Shown here in pieces: positions 54,053 through 62,672 of a DNA stretch of 64,000 nt; position 1 is the first letter of the stretch; each line of letters begins with the position of its first letter. Source of the DNA: Bacteroidetes bacterium UBA6221 (GTDB lineage Bacteria > Bacteroidota > Bacteroidia > Chitinophagales > Chitinophagaceae); the NCBI GenBank assembly GCA_002421685.1, contig DISB01000012.1, forward strand, positions 43,328 through 107,327, written 5' to 3'. Below the pieces are notes generated by a model. It had not been told where the DNA came from, ran no database searches, and saw only the letters and a program-made list of their open reading frames with translations. A program made the translations under genes and the position numbers.

Positions 54053-54108
54053 TTATCCATGCAGGTTTGTCATGATTGCGTAAAACCTGCATGGATAATT
54101 TTATTATT
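54053..54108 (+). terminator. Strong terminator after the lipoprotein gene
   Basis: A stem of about 16 pairs (TTATCCATGCAGGTTT with AAACCTGCATGGATAA) is followed by TTTTATTATT. The downstream AraC gene must therefore have its own promoter. Confidence 0.9.
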
Positions 54109-54128
54109 GTCGGATATCTTACAATTAT

Positions 54129-55085
54129 ATGCCCACCTATAAGTTTCCTTTGTTTCGAAATAGCAAGACACAAATCTTTGCTGAAATATCACATCATAAC
54201 AAAATGGGTGGAAATACATCACATACAATAGTTAATCCGCAAAATGGCAACCTGGCATTCAGAGTTTTTAGCTTTGATGGTAATAGCCATTTCAACCATA
54301 TACAGAGGCTTAGTTATTATTCTGTAATACTAATACTGAAAGGAGCAGGACAACTGAAAGCAGATTTTTCAGAATGGGGATTTACAGATGGCTCCCTTAT
54401 GTTTTTCGCCCCTTACCAGCCTTTTATGATTAACGAGACGGAAGCTATTAACGGATTTGTGATAAATTTTCATGCCGACTTTTTTTGCATCCATAAACAC
54501 CAGAAAGAAGTGGCTTGCAACGGAGTATTGTTCAACAACATATACGAACCACCATTTTTATCAGTTAATGATGATTCTATACCCGCGTTTCTTAACCTGA
54601 TAAACCAGATGAAAACAGAAACACAAAACCCCGCACTGGCACAATACGAAATACTTATATCTTACCTGAAAATATTTCTCATCAACGCATCAAGACTGAA
54701 GCTGAATGATATGCCTGAAGCAGCATTAACAGCAATAGATGCTAAGGAGCCATTTATACTTCAGGGTTTGAAAAAAGCTATTGAAGATAACTACAGTACT
54801 ACGCATGCCCCTGCAGATTATGCCGGTATGCTGAATATATCTCCTAAAGCACTGGCAAGGATTACAAAAACACATTTCAATAAAACGCTTACCAATCTTA
54901 TCTCCGAACGTATAATCATAGAAGCAAAACGTGAGTTGTATCTTACTAACAAGCCTATAAAAGCTATTGCATACGAACTTGGATTTGATGATGAATATTA
55001 TTTCAGCCGCTTCTTTAAAAAGAATGCTGATATATCCCCCCAGCTATATCGTGATACTGTAGGTTTTGCTCGTGTTTCTGCATAA
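54129..55085 (+). CDS. AraC-family transcription regulator
   Basis: The 318-residue protein has an N-terminal cupin-like sensing part (YYSVILILKGAGQLKADFSE, then MFFAPYQPFMI and GFVINFHADFF) and a C-terminal double helix-turn-helix of AraC type: ADYAGMLNISPKALARITKT, KTLTNLISERIIIEAKRELY and the second HTH IKAIAYELGFDDEYYFSRFF. It probably controls the AhpD-like / DUF1348 / lipoprotein group just upstream. The ATG at 54129 sits 21 bases after the T-tract of a terminator. The effector is unknown. Confidence 0.92.
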   Translation: MPTYKFPLFRNSKTQIFAEISHHNKMGGNTSHTIVNPQNGNLAFRVFSFDGNSHFNHIQRLSYYSVILILKGAGQLKADFSEWGFTDGSLMFFAPYQPFMINETEAINGFVINFHADFFCIHKHQKEVACNGVLFNNIYEPPFLSVNDDSIPAFLNLINQMKTETQNPALAQYEILISYLKIFLINASRLKLNDMPEAALTAIDAKEPFILQGLKKAIEDNYSTTHAPADYAGMLNISPKALARITKTHFNKTLTNLISERIIIEAKRELYLTNKPIKAIAYELGFDDEYYFSRFFKKNADISPQLYRDTVGFARVSA

Positions 55086-55344
55086 TGTACAGGTGGACAA
55101 AAGACTACATAAAAAGCACCACCATGCTACCACTAATCAACCACCCACCACATAGTGTTTTTGTATAGTGGCCTGCTTAGGGCATCTACCCAATTGATGA
55201 CCGAAGTAGTGATAAAATTTCAGCTTTATCTCTTCCTTCCCCGGTCACAGACCTGCTTTTTATTGAAGATTTAAGTTGCAAACTTAAACCGGTTATAAGT
55301 GAGTAAAAACTAAGTTATTTATGATATGAAAGTCAACTGTTTAC

Positions 55345-56391
55345 TTAGTGTTTAAGAAAAGACTTTAAGTCTAATGGGAATTCATCGTCGCTATTTACTG
55401 ATTTTTTGATGTAGATAAATCTTTTAGGATAAGTTTTGACAAAGTATGGTGTTTTTGACTCTTTAGGATAATTTTTGATTTCGGAGGGATTAATGCAGTA
55501 TACTTCTAAGTCTTTGTTGATTTTTAAGGCGGTATCAAATTGACTATTTATATAATCATCTCTGAAAGCAAAACCAATAACGTAAACTCTTGCTGCATCT
55601 ATCAGGCGTTCCAGCAAATTTCTGTGTAGGCTTATATAAGGTTCATTTTTAGGGGTTCCCTTATTGCCAGGATATATGAGTAGCATTTTTTCTAGATCTG
55701 TTGGCTTAATAATATTTCCTGATTTATATACTCTGTCATTATTTATGGACCAATCTAGTGAGCCATGTAGTTTCTTGTACTCTAATGTTGTCGGATTGAA
55801 ATTGTATTTATTATTATTGTCGTATATGAATCTTTGATTTTTTTCGGTGAATCCATAGTCAACTTTAGTTATGCCTAACTTGGAATAAACACTTTCTAAG
55901 TTGTCTTGAGCATCCTCAAATGTTAAGTCATAGTTAGTAGTAAAAAATGATATGCTTGGATTGAAATGATGGGTATAAATTTCATTGAGTAGATTTTCGT
56001 ACAACTTTTCTGATTTTACAGTATCATAGACGCTTAAAACATCAAAAAGAGATCGCTTCAATTCCAGTGATAAAGTGTTTGCTGCTTTTGTCAGGGTTTT
56101 ATATACAGCATTTGCACTTTTAAGATATCCATGCTCATTTCCATTACCTTGATATGGTGGATACTCTAGGATGTGCTTTATTAAACTGCTTTGATTACTA
56201 AACGAATCTAGCGATGACAATACATGCTCTATGTCATAATAAAATTCTTCACCTAAATATCCGAATAGTGCTATACCTATTGGAGTGCTGTCAAACCTGT
56301 CAATAATGTGTTTAAACTGGTTAGTTGTAGGCAAGCCCATAGGTACACAAAATCCTGCACCAGTAAAGACAATAATGTTTTGGTCATTCAT
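55345..56391 (-). CDS. Stand-alone SIR2-like protein
   Basis: The 348-residue protein carries the NAD-binding signature of SIR2-like domains: VFTGAGFCVPMGLPT (10-22), the motif FFTTNYDLTFED (N153, D155) and the histidine in KKLHGSLDW (H209), followed by RVYVIGFAFRDDYIN, the family's GYSFxD-like turn. In bacterial defence systems such domains deplete NAD+ after phage sensing, but a plain SIR2-like protein without a partner (Argonaute, ThsB, HerA or similar) is not enough to claim that. Base use is AT-rich and a palindromic element lies just upstream. A TATCTTTG box at 56415-56422 (minus strand) lies 23 bases before the ATG. Confidence 0.82.
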   Translation of the reverse strand: MNDQNIIVFTGAGFCVPMGLPTTNQFKHIIDRFDSTPIGIALFGYLGEEFYYDIEHVLSSLDSFSNQSSLIKHILEYPPYQGNGNEHGYLKSANAVYKTLTKAANTLSLELKRSLFDVLSVYDTVKSEKLYENLLNEIYTHHFNPSISFFTTNYDLTFEDAQDNLESVYSKLGITKVDYGFTEKNQRFIYDNNNKYNFNPTTLEYKKLHGSLDWSINNDRVYKSGNIIKPTDLEKMLLIYPGNKGTPKNEPYISLHRNLLERLIDAARVYVIGFAFRDDYINSQFDTALKINKDLEVYCINPSEIKNYPKESKTPYFVKTYPKRFIYIKKSVNSDDEFPLDLKSFLKH

Positions 56392-56414
56392 AATAGTACC
56401 TAATAGACAATATA

Positions 56415-56422
56415 CAAAGATA
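56415..56422 (-). promoter_or_regulatory. Putative -7 box of the SIR2-like gene
   Basis: TATCTTTG on the minus strand fits TAnnTTTG and is placed 24 bases before the ATG. No clear -33 TTG is seen at the normal distance. Confidence 0.4.
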
Positions 56423-56455
56423 ACAAAGCTTAATAGAATATTTTTTCATTCCAAC

Positions 56456-56520
56456 TGGCGCAGATGTTCCGCAGGGCATCTGTGTCTATTAAGTCATCCG
56501 GTCTTAGACCGGCAGGCATC
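56456..56520. repeat. Palindromic intergenic element, short form
   Basis: This 65-base element matches the two ends of the element at 51565-51680, including the hairpin CAGATG/CATCTG and the palindrome CCGGTCTTAGACCGG (56498-56512), but lacks its inner 54 bases. The breakpoint lies at CAGGGC, which is similar to CAGGC at the other end of the missing part. Confidence 0.7.
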
Positions 56521-56591
56521 CTTAGGTACACTATTTATGGCAAATTATAGTACTTAAAAAATCACTTTCATCAAAGTCGGGGTAATTATTA

Positions 56592-56623
56592 TTTGAATAA
56601 ATGAAATAAAAATAGTATTTTTG
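56592..56623 (+). promoter_or_regulatory. Canonical promoter without an evident full-length gene
   Basis: TTTG (56592-56595) and TATTTTTG (56616-56623), 20 bases apart, match the Bacteroidota promoter. The only open frame that follows is a 25-codon ORF at 56664. Confidence 0.55.
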
Positions 56624-56663
56624 TCATTGTAAAATATGTAGGAAAAACTCTAACACCGTCACT

Positions 56664-56741
56664 ATGGAAACAATAATCATAAAGGCACAGCAATATTATA
56701 CGGGTACCAGCCTGCCCATACATTATCCTGGCAACCTATAA
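56664..56741 (+). CDS. Possible short peptide or gene remnant (25 codons)
   Basis: ATG GAA ACA ATA starts a 25-residue reading frame (METIIIKAQQ... to ...YPGNL) that ends at TAA 56741. It lies 41 bases after a canonical promoter. The hydrophobic-strand start METIIIKAQ looks like the beginning of a larger protein, so it may be the remnant of an antitoxin-like or other small gene. The remaining gap up to 56960 is AT-rich and has no supported gene. Confidence 0.25.
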   Translation: METIIIKAQQYYTGTSLPIHYPGNL

Positions 56742-56960
56742 AAAAATTATGTCGAAAATCTGGAAACAAAATGGAAACAAACCCTCGTTGCATATTAGCA
56801 GCCAATAAATTATAAACCAAATAAATGTTCATATAGTGCTTCGCTTCCAAAAATTGGAACCACTTGTCCCGCCAAGGCGGTGAAAATAACCCCAAATTGT
56901 GTAACCAAAGACAACAAATCTGACCGGAAAAATTAAGTAAAACACCCTTACCCTGTGCAA

Positions 56961-58022
56961 TTAAATAGGCTCTATATCCCCTTCAATGGCTTTGTTGCTC
57001 TCTGTCTTGGCGTTTATCTCTTTGATGACATCGTCAAGCGTATGCGCGGCTTCTGTTACACCCTGCAATATCTCTATGTTCATAGGGTCGGCGGGTTCCT
57101 CTTTGTTGAACAGTTGCACCAGGCCCAGTATAGATGCCACCGGGGCGCGTACCTTGTGCGACTGTATCCAGGCTATATCCTTCAGCCTCTGGTTTTGCAT
57201 CTGTATTTTCTGTATGTACAGCCTCTGCTCGGTCACATCCTGTATGGTACCCTTTACCGCTGTTATCGCCCCCGTTGGGGAAAGTATCAACTGGCCTACT
57301 ACCAGCAAATGTTTCACGCCGCTATGTGGCGTATGCACACGGCAATAAAAGTTGGGAAAGAACTTTTTGATGAAGATGGTGTCTATCACCCGTTCCAGGT
57401 TTTTGGCATCTTCTTCATGTATGATGTTGGACAGCAGTTGGTAGGTAAGTTTCTTCCCTCCGCCTATTTCCAGTATTTCGGGCACGGCGTCGGAGTATTC
57501 TATCTTTTCATTGATAACATCCCACTGCATGTAACCCAGCTTGGCCAACATTTCGGCCTCCTGCAGTTGTTCGTTCTTTTGCTTCAGCTCTGTCTCCATC
57601 TCTATCCGGTGCTGTATTTCGGCCTGCAGCTCATCCCCCGAGCGCAGGGAAAAAAGCAGGGGCATATTCCTCATCACGGCAAAAACGGTTATCCAGCTAA
57701 CAAGCGCAGTCGCAAAACGCACCAATGCGCTCAACCGGTACATTGGCATCCAAAACATCAATGCATCCAGGAAAAACGTTACTCCGCAAAGCAGGATAAA
57801 AACTGCGAAAAGAAAATACAGGCCGTTGAAACGGATACCGCTGCCCTTCTTCAGGGCGTAGGCGAGTATCAGCAGGGGTATAACGAAGTATGCCGACCAG
57901 ACCAGCAGGTCGCTGACAATATAGAGCCAGCCATGAAAATCAGTCCAATCGCCGCACTGCCATGCAGAGCGGAAATCTTCCTGCCTGAACAGGCTCTTAA
58001 AGAAGTCAGATACTTCTTGCAT
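56961..58022 (-). CDS. Ethylene-receptor-like membrane, PAS and DHp protein without ATPase domain
   Basis: The 353-residue protein has three membrane helices (about 33-56, 67-88, 97-120) that resemble the N-terminal domain of ethylene receptors and bacterial relatives: SDLLVWSAYFVIPLLILAYA and FILLCGVTFFLDALMFW. The copper-site cysteine is present (C79) but the partner histidine four residues on is F83. A short coiled coil (about 125-160) leads to a PAS domain (about 160-270) and a DHp helix pair with IQSHKVRAPVASILGL (H289). The protein then ends; no HATPase domain follows. Related DHp-only proteins are common in Bacteroidota and may act as phosphotransfer or phosphatase modules. It is downstream of feoB. 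Confidence 0.8.
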   Translation of the reverse strand: MQEVSDFFKSLFRQEDFRSAWQCGDWTDFHGWLYIVSDLLVWSAYFVIPLLILAYALKKGSGIRFNGLYFLFAVFILLCGVTFFLDALMFWMPMYRLSALVRFATALVSWITVFAVMRNMPLLFSLRSGDELQAEIQHRIEMETELKQKNEQLQEAEMLAKLGYMQWDVINEKIEYSDAVPEILEIGGGKKLTYQLLSNIIHEEDAKNLERVIDTIFIKKFFPNFYCRVHTPHSGVKHLLVVGQLILSPTGAITAVKGTIQDVTEQRLYIQKIQMQNQRLKDIAWIQSHKVRAPVASILGLVQLFNKEEPADPMNIEILQGVTEAAHTLDDVIKEINAKTESNKAIEGDIEPI

Positions 58023-58181
58023 AAGAGTTTGTTATACAAACACGCCTTACGACAGGGTGTTTTTTATGTTTTGTTCGTGCCGGGGCACAGCTTTCGTTAC
58101 AAGATAATCTCCCAAAGTTATACTAATAACCACCACGGGCATAGCGCGTAAATATGATTAACGATACATTAGTAAAGCGCA

Positions 58182-60296
58182 TTAACCCAGGGTGTGGAAT
58201 GCAATCCAGGCGCTGGCATAGGCAAGCGCCAGCATGTAAACGAATTGTAAAGCGGGATACTTCCAGCTTCGGGTCTCCCGTTTCACTATGGCAAGGGTGC
58301 TCATGCATTGCATGGCAAACACGTAGAATACCAGCAAAGAGACACCCGAGCCCAGGGTATAAACGGGGGAACCGTCGGGGCGGCGGGCGGCGCGCATTTT
58401 CTCTCTTATCGTGTCGCTGCTTTCGTCGCTGCCTACACTGTAGAGGGTGGCCATAGTGCCTACAAATACTTCGCGTGCGGCGAAGGAGGTAATGATGGCA
58501 ATACCAATCTTCCAGTCGTACCCCAAAGGCCGGATAGCTGGTTCTATCGCCTTACCCATGATACCCGCATAAGAATGCTCCAGCCTTTCGGTGTTTTGTT
58601 TGCGCTCTAGTTCTGGCGCCTGGTCGGGGTATTGTTGTTTCAGGGTTTCATACTTAGCTGTCACCTCCTTCATTTTCCCCGGAGGGCCAAAGGTAGCCAG
58701 TACCCACAATACCAGCGATATGATCATAATAACCTTACCCGCGTCCACTACGAATACCTTAGCCTTTTCTATCATGGTGGTAGTCACATTCTTCCACCGT
58801 GGCGAGCGGTAAACAGGCAACTCCATCAGGAAATAGCTACGCTCCTTTGTACGTATGAGCCAGCTCATTACCTTAGAAACAATCAGCGCCATCACAAAGC
58901 CCAGGAGATACAGACCCATCAACACCAGGCCCTGCAGGTTAAATATCCAAAGGCTCTTATCCGGTATCACCAGCCCAATCAGTATAGTATATACGGGTAG
59001 CCGCGCCGAGCAACTCATCAGCGGCGTTACCATGATAGTGATGAGCCGCTCTTTCCGGTTCTGTATAGTGCGGGCTGCCATGATAGCCGGCACAGCACAG
59101 GCCATGCCGCTTATCAGGGGCATTACCGAACGGCCATTCAGCCCCACACTGCGCATCAACCTGTCTGACAGGAAACTGATACGGGCCATGTAGCCTGTAT
59201 CTTCCAGCAACGTGATAAAGCCGAAGAGTATCATTATCTGCGGTATGAAGATGGCAATGCCACCCAGGCCCGCCAGTACGCCGTTAATAAGCAAGTCCTT
59301 GAAGAAACTGTCTGCCATGACGCCATCCAGCCAGCCGCTCGTCAAGGCGAATAACTGTTCTACCCAGGTCATAGGGTATTCGGCCAGCCAGAAAATGCTT
59401 TGGAACATCATGAACAATACCGCCAGCAATACAAGATTGCCCCACAAGGGATGTAACAGTACCTTGTCGAGCCGGTCTGTCATCATGCTCTGCTTTAGCG
59501 GGCTTGCCTCTGCCACAGCTTTGTCCATGATAGTCCCTATTTTGCGGTAGCGCTCCATTATCTCCTCAGCCTGCACTTTCGCCTTGTGGAAACCAGATTC
59601 GTTCACCAAGGCTGAGATACGTATCCGCTGCGCCGCATTCAGGAAGGACAATTCCATATAACTACAGGCTACCTGTAATGCACCGTACCTGCTCTCCAGG
59701 TGACATAGCTCCTTTACTTCGTCCAGCCATGTGCCGGTATGTTCTTTTATATCTATGAACTCCCTACCATGATAAACAGGCGCCGCGAGACGCATATCTG
59801 CCAGCGTTTTCTTTAGCTGGCTAATGCCCTTGTTTTTGCGCGGGTTTATCTTCACCACAGGCACGCCCATCATCCTTTCCAGCTCTTCCGTGTCCACCTC
59901 TATGCCCTTCTGCCGGGCTATATCATTCATGGTCAGCGCTATGACTACCGGTATGCCCAGGTCCATTATCTGTGAGCAAAACAGCAGGTTACGCCGCAGG
60001 TTAGATGCATCCGCAATGGCCACTATCATATCTGGCCGGTCTTTGTGATTGCGGTTCAGCAATACCTCGCAGGTCACTTGCTCGTCCGCGCCCTTGGGGT
60101 ATAGACTGTATGTGCCAGGCAGGTCCAGTATATTGGCAGTGAGTGAGGCTGATATACGGCTGGAACCAATCTTTTTATCAACGGTTACTCCGGGAAAATT
60201 GCCCACGCGCTGTTTGAGGCCGGTCAGGCTGTTGAACAAGGAACTTTTGCCGCTATTGGGATTGCCGACGAGCGCTATGGTAAATGTAGCCTGCAT
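58182..60296 (-). CDS. feoB: Ferrous iron transport protein B
   Basis: From the ATG at 60296 the protein has 704 residues. The N-terminal GTPase shows the P-loop GNPNSGKSSL (11-20), GNFPGVTVDKK (switch I), DLPGTYSLYP (G3) and LTMND (G4-like). The membrane half holds the two Gate regions (FGFITLLEDTGYMARISFLS, GMACAVPAIMAARTI with the cysteine) and ends with a hydrophobic C-terminus. It takes up Fe(II) across the inner membrane. No feoA lies next to it. An upstream open extension is rejected since a TAAATTTG box at 60308-60315 (minus strand) lies in it; the mRNA leader would then be only about five bases. Confidence 0.95.
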   Translation of the reverse strand: MQATFTIALVGNPNSGKSSLFNSLTGLKQRVGNFPGVTVDKKIGSSRISASLTANILDLPGTYSLYPKGADEQVTCEVLLNRNHKDRPDMIVAIADASNLRRNLLFCSQIMDLGIPVVIALTMNDIARQKGIEVDTEELERMMGVPVVKINPRKNKGISQLKKTLADMRLAAPVYHGREFIDIKEHTGTWLDEVKELCHLESRYGALQVACSYMELSFLNAAQRIRISALVNESGFHKAKVQAEEIMERYRKIGTIMDKAVAEASPLKQSMMTDRLDKVLLHPLWGNLVLLAVLFMMFQSIFWLAEYPMTWVEQLFALTSGWLDGVMADSFFKDLLINGVLAGLGGIAIFIPQIMILFGFITLLEDTGYMARISFLSDRLMRSVGLNGRSVMPLISGMACAVPAIMAARTIQNRKERLITIMVTPLMSCSARLPVYTILIGLVIPDKSLWIFNLQGLVLMGLYLLGFVMALIVSKVMSWLIRTKERSYFLMELPVYRSPRWKNVTTTMIEKAKVFVVDAGKVIMIISLVLWVLATFGPPGKMKEVTAKYETLKQQYPDQAPELERKQNTERLEHSYAGIMGKAIEPAIRPLGYDWKIGIAIITSFAAREVFVGTMATLYSVGSDESSDTIREKMRAARRPDGSPVYTLGSGVSLLVFYVFAMQCMSTLAIVKRETRSWKYPALQFVYMLALAYASAWIAFHTLG

Positions 60297-60307
60297 GAAT
60301 GAGTACG

Positions 60308-60315
60308 CAAATTTA
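60308..60315 (-). promoter_or_regulatory. Putative -7 box of feoB
   Basis: TAAATTTG on the minus strand fits TAnnTTTG and lies 11 bases before the ATG at 60296. No TTG is seen 19 bases upstream. The leader would be very short. Confidence 0.4.
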
Positions 60316-60389
60316 CCATTATATAGCGGTCTTTCCTGCCTGTAGGGGCTTGCCCGGAATAATATTCCCAAATATGAAAATGAGGCCTG

Positions 60390-62309
60390 TTATCTAATCA
60401 GTGTCACATTCCCTGTCACTTGCTGGGTCTGTTTCCTGTTCTTCGCCCGGTACGCTACCTCATAAACATATACACCCTGCGGCGCCCAATCGTACTGGTC
60501 ACGTCCATTCCAGCCTGCTGTTATATCATTCGACTGGTACACCATATTACCCCAACGATTATATATGCGTATGTTGAATTCATCTACCGGGCATTTGAGC
60601 AAGGGGCAGAATATATTGTTGGCAGAGCTTTTTACAGGAGTAAATGCGTTTGGAAAGGTTATACAATCTTCGCAGGACATGTGGTATACCCAAACAGTGT
60701 CGGTGTACGAGCCACATTCGTTGCTGGCAGCCCGGCGGTACAGGCCTTCTTTTTCAGGTAATACACAACAGGTGCTGCCGCCGGTGTTCCATTTGTAGCT
60801 TACGCCGTCTGCATGCTCGCCAATCACTTTCAGGTCATTCTCGCACATGAGGGCTTTATTGGGCAGCTCTTCGTGCGGGGTGTACTTTACCCTGACGTTT
60901 ACAGGCGACTTTTCACTCTCGCATTTGCCTGTTGTCTGGGTGATAAAGAGGGAATAGGTACCCGGTCTGAATGTAACAATTGAGGGTTGCAGGTTGTTGC
61001 CAATCGTCCCGCTTTCATGGGTATACCAGGTAATATTGTCGCCTGATACAGAAATGACGGGGTTTTGAACAAATTGGCATATCACAGTGTCGGCAGGAGG
61101 CGGCGCGGGTGTTGGGGGCTGGATGTACACATGAACCGAGTCTGTTTGTGTTCCACATTTATTGTTTATTGTTAAAATATATATCCCTGGCTGGCTGACT
61201 GTTATCGACTCTGTTTGTGCACCTGTGCTCCACAGGTAGCTACTTGGCAGGGGATAACCCGGCTGAATAGTAACAGGCTGGTTGTTGCAGTTCACCAATT
61301 CTTTGCCCAAATCAAGAACCGGCGCAGGTTTATACTCAATATTAAAACTGTCTATATAAGTAACACAACCTGTATTGGCGACGCACCAGTAGGTGCCGCT
61401 GCCGGTGATATTAATAGTTTCGGTATGAGCCCCTGTACTCCACTGGTAATCGGCTTGTTGCACTTTACTCCCCAGCACTATGTTTACCTGGCCGGGTGTA
61501 CAATATGATGTATCGTGCGCTGTGTATATCGTGTCGGTATTAGTGACGGGCATCAGTGAAATATCATCAATGTATAGGTAACACCTGTATGCTGCCGCAG
61601 GATTGGGCACTGCCGGATATACGGGCTGATAAGCAGGCGGGGCGCCATGATCGAACCAACCCAATGTAAGCCATTCTTCACCGCCGGTAGCTTTATATAC
61701 ACCTGTTACCTTCATCCAGTTGCTTGTGTCTGCCAGGAATCTGCCCGGTGCATTGGAAACGCTGTAAGGCATGGATACCGTGAAGCCTGTTGGCTGGTTA
61801 TGTTTTACAGTAGAAAGGTTGATACCCAAGCCGTCGATACCTACATAGTTGAAAGTGGCATTGGCCGATACGCCATTGTTTACATAGAAACTCACACAAT
61901 AGGTGCTGCCGGCTGTTAATGGTTGTGTCAATTTGCATTGAATATACTCCCCAAAGATGCTGGCCATGTTGCCGTTCTGAATATGTCCTTCCCAGGCAAT
62001 GATACCCGTATATCCGTTTCCTGTACGCGCAGTCTGGTGGCCAAAAGCATTGGCAGGCACAGATGCCTGTGAGACAGCCGACGCACAGGCATTAAAGTAG
62101 TCTGCAGAACCCGATTGCGTAGGGTTTACCCAAGCCTGTACGGTTGGAAAACTAACGTAGCCGGGTGAATACTCCAGCGCCGAAATGCCCGTAGGGCAGC
62201 CGTTATAAGTTTCAAAAGAAGGATTGGGCACGAGGTTTTGCCCCGTGCATGGACAACACAGACTAAGCGCTATAGCCAGCGCCGTACAGGATGTAATATG
62301 GTTCATCAT
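60390..62309 (-). CDS. Secreted protein with CHU_C (gliding motility type, T9SS) C-terminal domain
   Basis: The 639-residue protein has a signal peptide (about 1-23) and an N-terminal jelly-roll-like domain (LVPNPSFETYNGCPTG to LYIDDISLMPV, about 25-255) of the kind found in T9SS cargo. Three or four Ig-like beta-domains follow, with repeated YQWSTGAHTETINI / YLWSTGAQTESITV strands. The C-terminal 85 residues are a CHU_C domain: FPNAFTPVKSS, FNIRIYNRWGNMVYQSND, WNGRDQYDWAPQGVYVYEV. Such C-termini direct proteins through the type IX secretion system to the surface or medium. The ligand is unknown. A second ATG one codon later is an equal start. Confidence 0.9.
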   Translation of the reverse strand: MMNHITSCTALAIALSLCCPCTGQNLVPNPSFETYNGCPTGISALEYSPGYVSFPTVQAWVNPTQSGSADYFNACASAVSQASVPANAFGHQTARTGNGYTGIIAWEGHIQNGNMASIFGEYIQCKLTQPLTAGSTYCVSFYVNNGVSANATFNYVGIDGLGINLSTVKHNQPTGFTVSMPYSVSNAPGRFLADTSNWMKVTGVYKATGGEEWLTLGWFDHGAPPAYQPVYPAVPNPAAAYRCYLYIDDISLMPVTNTDTIYTAHDTSYCTPGQVNIVLGSKVQQADYQWSTGAHTETINITGSGTYWCVANTGCVTYIDSFNIEYKPAPVLDLGKELVNCNNQPVTIQPGYPLPSSYLWSTGAQTESITVSQPGIYILTINNKCGTQTDSVHVYIQPPTPAPPPADTVICQFVQNPVISVSGDNITWYTHESGTIGNNLQPSIVTFRPGTYSLFITQTTGKCESEKSPVNVRVKYTPHEELPNKALMCENDLKVIGEHADGVSYKWNTGGSTCCVLPEKEGLYRRAASNECGSYTDTVWVYHMSCEDCITFPNAFTPVKSSANNIFCPLLKCPVDEFNIRIYNRWGNMVYQSNDITAGWNGRDQYDWAPQGVYVYEVAYRAKNRKQTQQVTGNVTLIR

Positions 62310-62402
62310 TCTTTCCGGACTATAGTAGACAACTATTTAGCACAAAGTGTTGGGGAAATGTTAAAGGAAATACTATTCCCCTCGCCCGAAACCCAAGAGA
62401 TG

Positions 62403-62510
62403 CAACAAAATTTGTTGTATCACCCCACATTTTGTTGTCATAGTTGTATTTTATGTAATTCATATAATTTTGATTTATAATGCATTATAGCTGTTTGTTG
62501 TAATTTGTTG
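62403..62510. repeat. Phased TTTGTTG repeats upstream of the CHU_C gene
   Basis: TTTGTTG(T) occurs at 62411, 62431, 62494 and 62504, with start distances of 20, 63 and 10 bp, near whole helical turns. The first is part of a perfect palindrome CAACAAA-A-TTTGTTG (62403-62417). They lie upstream of the CHU_C gene start (62309, minus strand) and may bind a regulator. The rest of the 62310-62672 gap holds the terminator of the PID-CTERM gene. Confidence 0.4.
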
Positions 62511-62541
62511 CGAAATCCGGTCCCGATAATTTCTCTGTAGC

Positions 62542-62569
62542 AAAAAGTCCCGCTGTTCGCGAGACTTTT
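62542..62569 (-). terminator. Terminator after the PID-CTERM gene
   Basis: On the minus strand AAAAGTC-t-CGC / GCG-g-GACTTTTT forms a stem of about ten pairs, one mismatch, ending in T5. It is placed about 100 bases after the PID-CTERM stop. Confidence 0.6.
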
Positions 62570-62672
62570 CATATGTCATATTGTAAGCTTTGTTATGCCC
62601 GGTAGTCATTCATCAACGATTTCATCCATAACAAAATTACACAATTATTATTGAATATCAAAACAATTCATG

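Noticed and set aside
55345..56391. Calling a known defence system such as Thoeris or a short-Argonaute/SIR2 pair
   Set aside because: No TIR, Argonaute, HerA or other partner gene is adjacent; only the SIR2-like domain is seen.
56677..56895. A 72-codon minus-strand frame in the gap before the PAS/DHp gene
   Set aside because: No promoter or family pattern on that strand; it lies opposite the promoter-driven short frame at 56664.
56961..58022. Calling the protein an ethylene receptor
   Set aside because: The copper-binding histidine is replaced by phenylalanine and the kinase ATPase domain is missing, so only fold similarity can be claimed.
56955..58151. A 398-codon plus-strand frame opposite the PAS/DHp protein
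   Set aside because: The minus-strand frame has clear domains; the plus frame is rich in H, Y, Q and C without structure, as expected for a shadow.
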